Shown here: one piece after another, positions 23,100-33,427 of the stretch
Numbering within the stretch: position 1 is the stretch's first letter
Layout: the number at the start of each line of letters is the position of its first letter
DNA from: Lepraria neglecta
Taxonomy: Eukaryota; Ascomycota; Lecanoromycetes; Lecanorales; Stereocaulaceae
Direction of reading: 5' to 3'
Length of the DNA stretch: 64,000 bases
NCBI GenBank assembly: GCA_033220425.1
Contig: CM065650.1
Span: forward strand, 2,852,001-2,916,000
The notes under the pieces: generated by a model
What the model was told of the DNA's origin: nothing
Database searches by the model: none
What the model saw: the letters and a program-made list of their open reading frames with translations, nothing else
Translations under genes and position numbers: made by a program

Positions 23100-24499
23100 A
23101 TTGGCGGTGGTGGGGTCTCCTGCGGCTAGGACGCAAAATATAAACGAGGGTGTAGCAGGTAGTTCCTGATTGAGCAGTCAGCCTCGATTATCAGCGCGAT
23201 GATGGATGATGATTAATGATTAATGATTAATGATTGTGTAGCCACGCCGATCTGGTGATAGATGAGGGAGGGAAGTGGTGAAGCAAGGCCGGCGTGCGCG
23301 CGCGGAGGCTTGTAGTACGAGGTCAAGCCTGACCAAGTCTCCGCAGGAGTGTGACAGGATGGAACCGGAGGGAACTCACCGTGAGGATATCGTCACTGGC
23401 TGAGATTTGCTAGAGGCACTGACTGGGACCTCCGGATGGTTGGATTGTAGGGAGCGACCGGGCATGTGAAGATGACAAAGGTCTGGATTTGTGAGAAATT
23501 GTTCTTTATTCAGCTCCAGGGCTAGCGCCGGCTAAGAAGCGGTAGGCACGAGAGACCGTGCCTGGCCCAGACCCACACTCAGAACCACCGGGGATGACGA
23601 TGTGCTACAACCCCAAGATGAGAGCAGGAATCGAAGAATGTCGTTATGGATGGAAGGATGGAGTGGATATGTAGAGGTGCAGGTGGATGAAACACGAGAA
23701 GGGGGACAACCCGAAAAGGAGAAATGGAGAGAACTAAGGATCGGCAAACCTTAAACGATTCTCCTTTGGGGTGGCTTCTGGGTTCCCTTTGCCCTGGAAG
23801 TTTGGCGGAGAACCGAACTAATAAAAAGTAAGGGGTTCTTCAACTTGCTTTTCTTTACTCCCCAGGGCGAAGGTGAAGATGAGCTTCATCGCATTTGCTT
23901 TACAGGGAAAAGAACAGCTGTCCAGCTTCTAGAAGGTCTATGATGCGTTGGCCGGCCTGACATGCGCGTAATCAATGCCTACGGCACAGCTCAAGCCTCA
24001 CAGCCCCTTGGCCTCTCAGCTCTCGTCATCTCTCCCTTCCCTCGGGTCAGTGCTTTTGCTTGGACTGGTGAGACAAGATTACCGATCGAGCCCTGAAACT
24101 ACTGCGTATGTTCGAGCACCAGGTAATTAGCTTACGAGGATGAACGGTCTATATGAAGCCAATGTTTCGGCTGTGGAGAGTTCGATGGCCTGAAGCGGTG
24201 GGGAAGGTCCCGATCTGCTGCAGATCTGTTTGCTAGTGTTTCGAACAACCCTGGTGAATATCGTGATTGATGCGGGTAAAGATGTCTCTACAATGCTGTA
24301 CCTGACGATGCTAGAGACGCTTGTGTATGTTGCAGTTGATTGGATATTAATTCGCAACACGGTGTCCAAAGTTAGACAGTAGCCCTTTGGCTTGCATGAT
24401 TTCGCGGTTGTAAAACGTCTGAACAGACAAGTCTGTGCCACAAGCCACTGAGAGGAATATGAAGCATGCCCAATAAAGACAGACTTTTGTGTTCCAGGG
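23100..24499. other. long upstream region of the G-alpha gene
   Basis: About 1.4 kb holds no supported gene. It includes a short GATTAAT tandem repeat (23211-23235) and a purine-rich stretch near 23640-23740. Regulatory genes of filamentous fungi often have long 5' leaders, so part is probably transcribed with G-alpha. Confidence 0.5.
23211..23235. repeat. GATTAAT heptamer repeat, three units plus a partial one
   Basis: Three exact copies of GATTAAT in tandem, followed by GATT. Short microsatellite; no function inferred. Confidence 0.8.
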
Positions 24500-27400
24500 T
24501 CAAAAGAATTCTCCCTCATCCTCCCTTCGTTTTCCGCGCCTCCACCGATAAGGTTCTACGTGGTCAACTTCCGTTACTGAATCTGACTCCTGGAAAGAAT
24601 CGGGTGGACTTGAGGAGTATACCGTGTCTCGTTCCGCGGGGTGTATGCCATGGCTTCCTTCGGAGTCTAGGCTGCGCGCTTTCTCATCCGCAAGGAAAGG
24701 GGGTTTGTAGGGTTCGTAGACCGGAGCGCCATCGAACTCCGAGGTTGGAACGCAGCCACTGAGTTCGAAAATAGGGCCAACCTGATTATCCGGGAGCTCA
24801 GCTTGTGCAAATTTCTGTCTTATGTTCTCTGCCGAGTCCTTTGGTGTAACGTGCCCAGGGGATTCTTCCGGCGCTGGCGCTGGGCTTGGGCCATTGAGAA
24901 GTCGATGAGCTATCCGTTTCAGTCTGTTGGGAGATGAGTCTCCGATAACGAAGTTCTGGTCCGAATAGCGCGATATCGTGTCCGAGGGTAGAGGTACTTG
25001 AGTCAGATCAGGGGGTGCCCAGAGTTTCCGCCGTAGTTGCTGGCTCGGAGTTCGCCCTGCCCACCGGCTGGAGTTTACCACGAGGTGCTGGCGGGTCTCT
25101 GTAAATGGGAACAAATAATTAGCCACTAGTATCAATTCGACTGAAATGGCCTCCAAAGGCTTACTTTGGCTTAAGTCCTCGTCTTGTAGGAGTGATCGTG
25201 GGAATCTACTGATCGGAAATGGTCCTTCTGGTCCGAGACAGAGCGATATTTCGGTGGCGGCCAGATTGTTAGAAAGCTCGACATTGATTTTACTCATCTT
25301 GAATTGACAGGTGCGGATCATCCGTTCAATGACATCCGGTGAGATGAAAGCTTGTTTGGCCTGCTCTCCCCTATGCTCTTCTTGAATGATGAAGTATAGA
25401 TCATAACGGGCTCGCATTCTATCTTCCATGAACCTTCCAAGTTCGCGGATTTCTTTGCTGTCAGGAAGCAGTCGGCAATAGATATAACCTGCATGAGTAC
25501 CTTAGTACGAATCCCAGACTTCGGCATGGTCGGCTCAGACCTTTAAACCGAATAGACCCATCTTGCCCGACCTCTACAGCGGTAGACTTCTCAAAGTAGA
25601 AGCTTGATGCGATCAATTGGAGCGCGATCTTTTGCACCCTGTCATCGGAGCTCATCTTGTCACGGACTATTTCTTGAAGGTATTGCATGCTGTCGACCTC
25701 GTCCAGTCGAGGTGGATCCTCGTCCAGCTGCGGATTGAGGCGTACGTATCTCAATTTGTTGCTCAACGGAGGTTGGAGGACATTCATATACGAGAGCCAT
25801 GTCTTTTCCGAATCTAGGGCGGACGCTATGTGATCAATGGCAATCTTGTACAGAGACTTACCGTGCGAAAAAACGCCTACCCGAGCTGTATAGGCCTTTG
25901 GAGTAGAAGCCTTGGCGTTTGTGTTATACGTAGTGCCAACAGACAGTGTGATGTCTGGGTATTCATTCTTCAAACTTGGCCAAATGAGCTTGCGTTCTTT
26001 ATCGGCAATCTGTATTGGGTTGTTGTGATATATTGCACCATCGGTGTATACCTGCTTTGAAGGCCCATGATTCAAAGGCTTGAAGATCCGAGGGGCAGCT
26101 GAAGTGGCTCTTGCACTGCTAATATATCAGTAAAAGGCTTGCTTTCTCGGATTCGTCATTTTTCTTACGCCTCCCACATTCTCAACTCTAACGTTGACCT
26201 TTCCGGTCGTTGGAAATGATAAGGTACTGCAAGCATTCAGTAGGGTAAGGGCTTATCCAAAGGGCAGACGTGTCATGTTACTGACATTTCTCTCCGCAGA
26301 GGCGATTGTAGTTTGCAAAGACAACTGCAGACCCAGCCGCTGAAGTCGCTGTTACTGCAACCTTGACGTCAGTTCCATAAGAAGCGTGAGGTCGAGCACC
26401 TCCGAAAAGGTATTCGCTCTCCGTGTAGGCGACTTTCAAGGCTTCTTCAAGTGGTCGCGTCTCATACTTCGAGTGGTTGTAGTTGTCCACAAACCATCCA
26501 ACCCCAGGAATGTTACCACCAGTCCGACGTGTGAAAGCTTGTCTACACAAGCTCTCAAAGTGACGTGTACATTCCTCAACCGACCAGTTTCTAGCGGCGA
26601 GACCAAGGGCAATCAAGCCTCCCGTGCTAAGAAAGCTAGACGTCAGCACCCATAAAGGCTGTGTAGGAGCTCTAGCCAGAGAATTTCACCTAGTGCCAAC
26701 TATTAAGTCAAAGAAGCATTGTAAGGCCAACCTCCCGCCCATTGCGCGCTCGATCTGCCTCAGAATTTCTAGCTCAACAATACCTCGAATGCCCCCTCTG
26801 AATGCGTTGTCAGCGACTTGAACTGCCCAAATGACAAACTCTTCCTACTTACCCATCGAGTGTTAGAATTCTTATTCCCGCTGCAGGAGGTTTGAGGAAG
26901 ACTCTCCAGAGCCCATATCGGGCTTTGTTGAGGGATTCCATAGGGCAGCCATCTATCTCTACCACAGTCCTGCCGCGAGCGTGACCATATGCCTTAAGGC
27001 AAGATGTGCAGAGAATGTGACCACAAGGAAGAGCATGTTCGGCCGGTTCGAATAAGCAGGAAAAGCACGTCGAATGGCTGATGAAAGCATCCGCTCGGCC
27101 TTGAGCAGAATGATTGTAGAAGTGAACCATCACTTGATCCTTATGGATATCTGCTGCAGCCTGGGCCTCAAGCTCACCACCCTCATGGACTTTCGATCGA
27201 AGTGTATTGAGCAGCTCCTGAAGTCGAGCATAGACGTCCCACTGGAATCTCTCCCGGTAGGACTTGAAAGAGAAATTTGATACGTAGCCGCCTACAGCCA
27301 GAACTTTGCCATTCTTGAGCTGATGGCCTTTCGATCCATGCTATCATTTGCGCAGAGTAAGAATTTACAGCTATACAAAGATACTCTGCGGAGGAGGTAC

Positions 27401-29771
27401 TTACACCACTGCGTACGTTTACGCATCTTGCTCCTCCACCCGGTTTGACGTACTCGCAAGGCCAATGACGGTCACAGAAATTCTCCAAAGCGGCGTCTAT
27501 GTGGTCTACATATTGTGGGAATATTTGCTCGGCAGTCCCTTTCAGAGGTCAGAATCATCTCAGAATGTTGCTCGGAGGATCCTACCTCTGATCTTCGATC
27601 TCGCCGAGTCTAACATGATGCAGGATGCAACCATGTAACTTAGTTCTGTGAAGAGAATATCGCCATCGATTGCATTCTCCCAGACTTCCATCAAATTGAT
27701 GGCTAATTTCAGGATGTTGCCTCCAAAATCCTGAGGAATGGGACTGTTTGTGAAAGACGCTTGGACAAAATCGAAAGGGCTGTCAAGATCGCAAGCAAAA
27801 TGGTCGAACGCGAATTGAAGGTAAGGTTGCAGCTCATCAGCATCAAGCAGCATTCGTAGTTCTGCCTTCTTCTCTCTGGCCAGTTCGCAGGCAAGACTTA
27901 TATCCTTATACAGCTTTTTCACTTGCTTATGGATTAAGTTTGGTCTACCGCTTGTTGGTATGCGCACGACTCTTATGGATCGGTAATAAGAATGGAGCAA
28001 TTGTTCGACCGTGTCGACTTGTCGTTGGCGGTCACGCCAGAATTGTGCGTACTTCCGAAAGGTTGCGTTGTGAAAGACAGTCTTAGCTAAGGACTCGAAT
28101 AGACGTGACGTAGCCGTAGGAATATCCCACAAAGCAGGGTCAATGTCATTCTCCGAAGCATTGAGGACGATGATAGCATGCGGAAGCACTGGCTGGTTCG
28201 ACGATTTCTCAAGGGCAGCCGCAGCCCAGTTTACCAACTTCTCGAAGACGCTTTCGATCACTCTAAGATTGGCTGTCAGATGAAGCATTTCAATTAGAGT
28301 TCCAGGATTTAGACTGACCTTGGGTTTTTGAGTACAAATACAACCACGTCGGAGAATGTGTAGAGAAGACGGGGGTACAGATGGGTGACTGCAAACTCTC
28401 TGCTTCGCTTTGCATTTGTATTCGCCCAAGTTATCTCTCTTTCCGAGGTGTGATGGAGACTTTGCACTTTTTGCTCAAAAGATCCAATTCGGCCAACTTT
28501 GGAGGGTTTGTCTTTTCTCTTCAGCCGAGCTCCGAGTGGTTCCCGCTCGCCCCCTTCCAGTCCTTCACAATCTGCATATAGCATGGGATTGTTTGAGCCA
28601 GAACTCTGAGGATCCAGGTATAGATGTACGTCACCAGATGTTGGTACATCTAGTCCAACAGAGCCAACGACAGGAGTAGGAAAGCGCTCCGTATCTTTAG
28701 TGCTTAGATCGACTACCAGTTTGATGATGGTACTCTTCCCTGCACCTGTTCTATGTAAGCATTATGACTTGCAATCGCGGTATCAAGAATGACCTGTCTG
28801 CCCTACGAATGATACGAGACTTGGAAAACGATGGTCCCGGATGCCAGGAGCCCAGTCTGAGCCATTGTGTGATGAGGCACTTAATGTTTCGGTCATTATA
28901 CTTGCATATCTTCCATAGTCTCGAAAGGAAGGCAGCGCAGCGTCTTCCCTGATCACGCCGAACCAAACAGTATCTTCATCATTTTTGTGCAATTTGTCTT
29001 GTTCAGCAGAGGTCGCCCTAGCTTCTAGAACTGCCTTGATCTTCATCGCTGTATGATAATCGGTCCTTTCGTGGGGAATAGACTCTAGATCCTTACGCTG
29101 TTTCTTGTGGAGTAGCTGGGTTTGCCAGCAGTGATCGCAGAAGTTGCATTCGCATCTATTGCAATAGTTTCGATTAGGGCCATACTGTTCGCACGAGTCG
29201 CAAATCTGGTTCGCGGAATTCTGACGATGAGTATTCCTCTGCTGGACAGCCTTGCCTCGAACATTTCTGGAACCCCGGAAAAAGTTAGCTCATTGCCCAT
29301 TTGAGACCATCATTGAGCCTACATGAGATCAGAAGGGCCATCAACATGGCCAGTCCATTCGGCATCAAGTCTTCGCGCAAGCTGTTCGTCCAGTTCTCTC
29401 TGAGAAGGCGGGTCATCTAGATCGAGGAGGCTGGTCTGCGGCTGTAAACGGACGGCACTAGATCCTTATCAGTAGTGATCTCGAAAGAAGTAGTTTTGCT
29501 GCTATCTCTCGCACGGTCTGGCCGGTTTTCTGCGCACTCCAGCTTCTATATCAACACCACCCAGGCGTGCTCCGCTCGCGATTGGGTCAGTATTGCGAGT
29601 TTCAATGCGAGGAGTGGCCGGTCGAGAAGCTAATTGAATCAAGTCGTCCTCTGGCTCTAGCTGGCGAAGGTCGTGATAATGGCTGGAAGCCTGATAGTTG
29701 CTGTTTGGTAGTGGCTTTAGAAAAGTGTCACCTCTGCTTGAGGAGGAATTATCCTGAGGTGGATAGCCCAT
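24500..29771 (-). CDS. multidomain GTPase-like / RING-like / patatin phospholipase protein (about 1,502 residues)
   Basis: The model has 14 exons: 29771..29538, 29441..29323, 29266..29097, 29048..28794, 28745..28319, 28262..27586, 27538..27405, 27340..26853, 26797..26690, 26626..26286, 26226..26169, 26115..25541, 25488..25165 and 25098..24500. They total 4,509 nt with consistent phases. In order, residues 140-165 are a cysteine-rich zinc ribbon (CDSCEQYGPNRNYCNRCECN). Residues 257-265 are a P-loop (GQTGAGKST), with DCEGLEGGE as probable G3, i.e. a GTPase-like domain. Residues 764-786 are a RING-like finger (CFSCLFEPAEHALPCGHILC). From 833 comes patatin: DGGGIRG oxyanion hole, GTSTGG nucleophile elbow (Ser871) and YTDGAIYHNNP (Asp1029). 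The catalytic Ser-Asp dyad is intact, so lipid acyl hydrolase activity is likely. The tail is disordered. I do not know a named member; NTPase-plus-patatin designs are typical of cytosolic surveillance or conflict proteins, which is inference only. An upstream ATG at 29897 is in frame. Confidence 0.87.
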
Positions 29772-30085
29772 AACATCAGCATTTGGGGTGCACAGAAATG
29801 AACCGCGCGGAACCTCAAGGTAGAAAGTGGAAGAGAAACGAAGGTGCGGGAGGTCGGAGATTACACGTAGTCGATGAGCTGCAACTTTCAGCCTCATCTG
29901 CCCCGTGCAACCCTCCCATCTAGACCATTTGCATTATTGCGGGCCATATCCAACCATAGCCGCCCCAACCAAACTAGAGTCAGCCATGTTAAGAATTATT
30001 ATTGGCTATGCATAGTCATAGTCGATGGCTACATGTGCGTGAGTATTGCCGCCCTCAATGAATCCCCTCCCGATTAGCCTCACTG
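29772..30085. other. upstream region of the patatin gene
   Basis: It is the promoter side of the multidomain gene, ending at the inverted-repeat element. No further gene is seen. Confidence 0.45.
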
Positions 30086-30517
30086 TAGAAGGGTTCACCC
30101 CCTAAGTAGGCAAACCCCCTAAGTGGGCACTAGAAATATGGGATATTATCGCAACGGTGCGTTTTGACAGAACAAAATATATGAAGTACTTGTAGCACTG
30201 ATTGTTCTCTATAATTCTATCCATATAAAGTTTCTCCTAAAGCCTGTCGTATTAAGATATATAATAATAATATAATAATCTCAGGATGTTCTTTTGCCAA
30301 GACTTCCAAGTCTTATAGGGCTGACAGTACAAAATAGCCCTCTAATACCTAGATATTTAAGGCCTAATAACTTAATAATTAATGATATTATAAAGATATG
30401 TTTAGTACGAAAGTTGTTGGCATAGTCGAGTTCTACAACGTTGCAATAGAAAGTTTTGTTATAGGTACAATAAGCATGGCTCTACGGCGGTGCCTACTTA
30501 GGGGGTGAACCCTTCTA
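30086..30517. mobile_element. MITE-like inverted-repeat element 2 (about 432 bp)
   Basis: The terminal inverted repeats are perfect over about 27 bp including the flanking TA. The left begins TAGAAGGGTTCACCCCCTAA and continues GTAGGCA; the right is its exact complement ending in GAACCCTTCTA. Just inside the left repeat the module CCCCCTAAGTAGGCA is followed by a second copy, CCCCCTAAGTGGGCA. The interior is AT-rich and non-coding. TA borders suggest a Tc1/mariner-like mobilising enzyme supplied elsewhere. Perfect ends suggest fairly recent movement. It lies about 320 bp upstream of the patatin gene start. Confidence 0.88.
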
Positions 30518-31266
30518 GCCTTAGCGACCATGGATGAGCACTTCTAAGGGGCCACGAGTGCGGGGAAACGATATTTGTGACTCTTAGTCTGCCGACGCGA
30601 CACCAAGAATTCATCTCAAAAGAGTAGAAAAAACCGAAGTTTTCAAGAATGACTTAAATCAGCATGCACTTAAATCAATCGTCTTGGGAATCAAACTCGC
30701 CTGTGGTTTGGGGTGTCAGTCACACCCCGGTACTTCGGAGAATAGGTCCGTGTTGGTAAAATCAAGGCGAACGGAACCTGCCATGGATACGAATCCCGTC
30801 CGTTCTGTATGCAACCCAAAGGCCCAGACCGTTGATTGATGCGGCCTTCCAATACTAACGTGCATTGATCATGCAGAGCGGAGGATAGGGACCGTCCAAT
30901 GAAGAGGCAGCTGCCAAGACGCTAATTGTATTTTGCTAGAGCGCATTCGGGCTAGGGGGTTGTACTCCCTAATCGGCTAAAACCCCTTATCAACCCGACG
31001 AGAGTGGGCCCTGGAGCCAGTTGTAGATGTCCCTAAAGGGGTAATCCCAGGGGCTTACGGGGGGAAGCCTCGTCGCCTAGACGACGATTCTCGGGGCCAG
31101 GTTTAGGTAGGCGAGGCAGGCAATTAATATCTTAGACGAGCCATGGAATCAAGGTAATAAATTACTGCAGTCACGACCACACACGTGCACATATTACAGT
31201 GTCTCTCAGACGTTTACGAGTCTAAGCTTCCACCTCAGCACCCATCCCAATCTTGCACACCAAACC
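30518..31266. other. intergenic, with a possible solo end of a related element
   Basis: Around 30955-31010 the sequence GGGTTGTACTCCCTAATCGG followed by CTAAAACCCCTTATC resembles the left end of element 2, but no matching right end was found. Nothing else is recognised. Confidence 0.4.
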
Positions 31267-31792
31267 TCAACAAGCAACAGCATAAGCCTGCACCGAATTC
31301 CTCCCCGGATTCGCCATCTCATTGAAATCCGAAATCCCACTCACACAAGTCCCCGGCAACCCCATCTTTGGATGATAAGTCCCCAACCAATCCGTAGCAG
31401 CATCGCAATGATTCGCCAGATTAAACAGTATCATTTTACAGCTGAGCGCACGAACTCTCATACTCGAGACTTTGTCGCCGCCGTTGGCGTTCGCGCATGG
31501 TACGGAACCAACCTCGCCGATGCGCCAGACGTTGGAGCCTGTAAGATTTGGGAGTCATCTTCTCTCTTTTGAGATGGAGTTTGAGTCCTTGAAGCGGTAG
31601 ATGGAAGAGGAAATAACGACCCGTAGGAGGCAACGTACCTCCGTTAACGTCGCATGCGTCGTCGTTCCATAGGCCGACATCTACGGTGAGGTTGCCTGCG
31701 CGCGGGGTGCGTGGTTCGAGAGCTGTAGGTGAGGTGATGGAGGTTACGGCGAGGAGGGAAACGAGGGGGAGGATGCAAGCGAGAAAATTCAT
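31267..31792 (-). CDS. small secreted cysteine-containing protein (141 residues)
   Basis: Exons 31792..31639 and 31538..31267 are split by a 99-bp intron (GTACGT donor, TTACAG acceptor) in phase 1. The first 25 residues (MNFLACILPLVSLLAVTSIT) form a classical signal peptide. The mature part has six cysteines in the contexts DACDVNGG, VPCANANG, LSCKMILF, NHCDAAT, GTCVSG and a C-terminal AVAC. This even number suggests three disulphides. No enzyme motif is present. Size, secretion and cysteine content fit an effector or surface protein of a plant- or litter-associated fungus; that role is inference. Three of the six cysteines fall in the last 55 residues. The terminal cysteine is unusual but compatible with a closing disulphide. 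Confidence 0.82.
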
Positions 31793-33427
31793 CGTTTGAA
31801 GGGCGAGAAGATGGGTTGTAAGATAGGACGGTCGAGAGTCGAGTTTGTTGGTAGGTGTGGCGGGAGATGGTGAAATTATATGGAAAGGGCGGAGAGAGGA
31901 AGAAGCAGAGCAGATAGCCTTCCAAGGAACAGCAGGTCAGACTTGAGCAGTCTTTGAGTAATGAAATAAAGAGGAGTGAGAGGTTCTGGAAGTGGAAAAG
32001 CCAATTACACATGGCATTCTGAAGTCGCTAGAACCTACCTCCGGTAGAAAACGGCTGCTAGTTATTATTAGGTCAAACATGATCTCAGTTCGAGGATTTT
32101 CTGCGCCATAACCCCCTCGTGGGTCGACTGGGATCTGGTTTAGTCGGTGTAATGGTTCCTTTAGCCAGGAACATTGCCGTTTGATGCACCAACGCCTGTG
32201 GCGAAGCATTCCAGCCAAGTGATACACGAAGGATGATGACCTATAGATCAGATGTTGGCGTAAGACTTGGTGCACTCATCACGAAAACCAAGGACTAAGA
32301 GATATTCCACGGCATATCCCAATGGGGCCCCTTTATGCTCATTGTCTCTTTTCAGAGCCGGTTCTCCACTTGCAACAAAGAAGTTCAAAATTTGTATGTT
32401 TGAAAACCATTGCGAGTTGTGGCACAGTCTTGAAAACCAGATCTGGGCAAAATATGTTCAACGCTAGAGGCCATGGTGCGATAGCGAAGCTGAAAACTCA
32501 CAAGCAGAACACGTACTTGCGAATTTACGACTGTTGCTGTCGTTAGACTGTTATCCATGCAACAGTCTGACGCAGCCGCACCGAAAACGGCACCATTGCT
32601 TCAGCCTTGCGCCGCAACCGTTTGAGCTTTCCCCCTTGAAGTCTATCTCGCGAATGCGGCACAGCAGGCTTCTCTTCGTCTATTATTGCGGCAATTTCCA
32701 GGAGAACCAAGGCCCAGGGCGAGGCTCGGATGACACGGGCAGGTTGAAGAATATGCCTGCGCCCGTATTCGCTGGATGTTGAAGGAAAGGATGAGAATTA
32801 TGAGGAGGCAGCAAGGCTTTCTCCTCCTGGCTAGTGTCTTGGCAGTACCATTGTCCTCACAGGAAAGCCTGATGCTATGCTGGTTCTCGAAAAGCTCCGG
32901 AAGGCGTGCGACTTAATCGATCGGGTGCCTTGTAGCGGTCGAGGCTCCAGTTGCCTTGATGATCTTTGAAAGTCTAGCTTTGACGTAACAATCTGGTAAG
33001 CGGTCAGCGGACCGTTGTTAAGTATCTGCACAGAGATGGGTCTCGTAGTGGGCGTGACTTAGGCGAGATTATTTGTTATCATAAATTATCTTTGACTCAG
33101 TAAAATCGAGATGCTATCTTACAAATGAAATGTGCAAGCATGCACTTTGCGTATGATATAAAGATCTGTCTAGCACATCTTAGAGTGAAGGAGAGGAGGG
33201 GTTGGTCGCGTACAAGACATTACAAAAGCATGTATGAAAGGAAAGACATAAAGAAATGAAAGGGAATCCCAAAAGTAAATCCCAAACGCCTGTCCGTCTA
33301 CATCAGTTCAATCTTGATCGAGATGAGTGAAGTCCTCCCAACCCAGCAACCAACCAACCCACCAAGATACCCCAACGCCTCGCTAATACAGAACCATTGT
33401 ATAAAAACATACCCATCATCGTACAAT
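31793..33427. other. intergenic, no supported gene
   Basis: About 1.6 kb holds only short frames without recognisable motifs. Part is the promoter of the secreted-protein gene; the rest is unexplained. Confidence 0.45.

Noticed and set aside
27290-27345. Suspected frameshift in the patatin-type gene next to the VNVRSG-HGSKGHQ junction
   Set aside because: It came from my misreading of one base. Re-reading restores one frame, and total exon length is then a multiple of three.
30518-31266. Full third inverted-repeat element
   Set aside because: Only one end-like sequence is present; without a matching right end it is reported as a possible solo end only.
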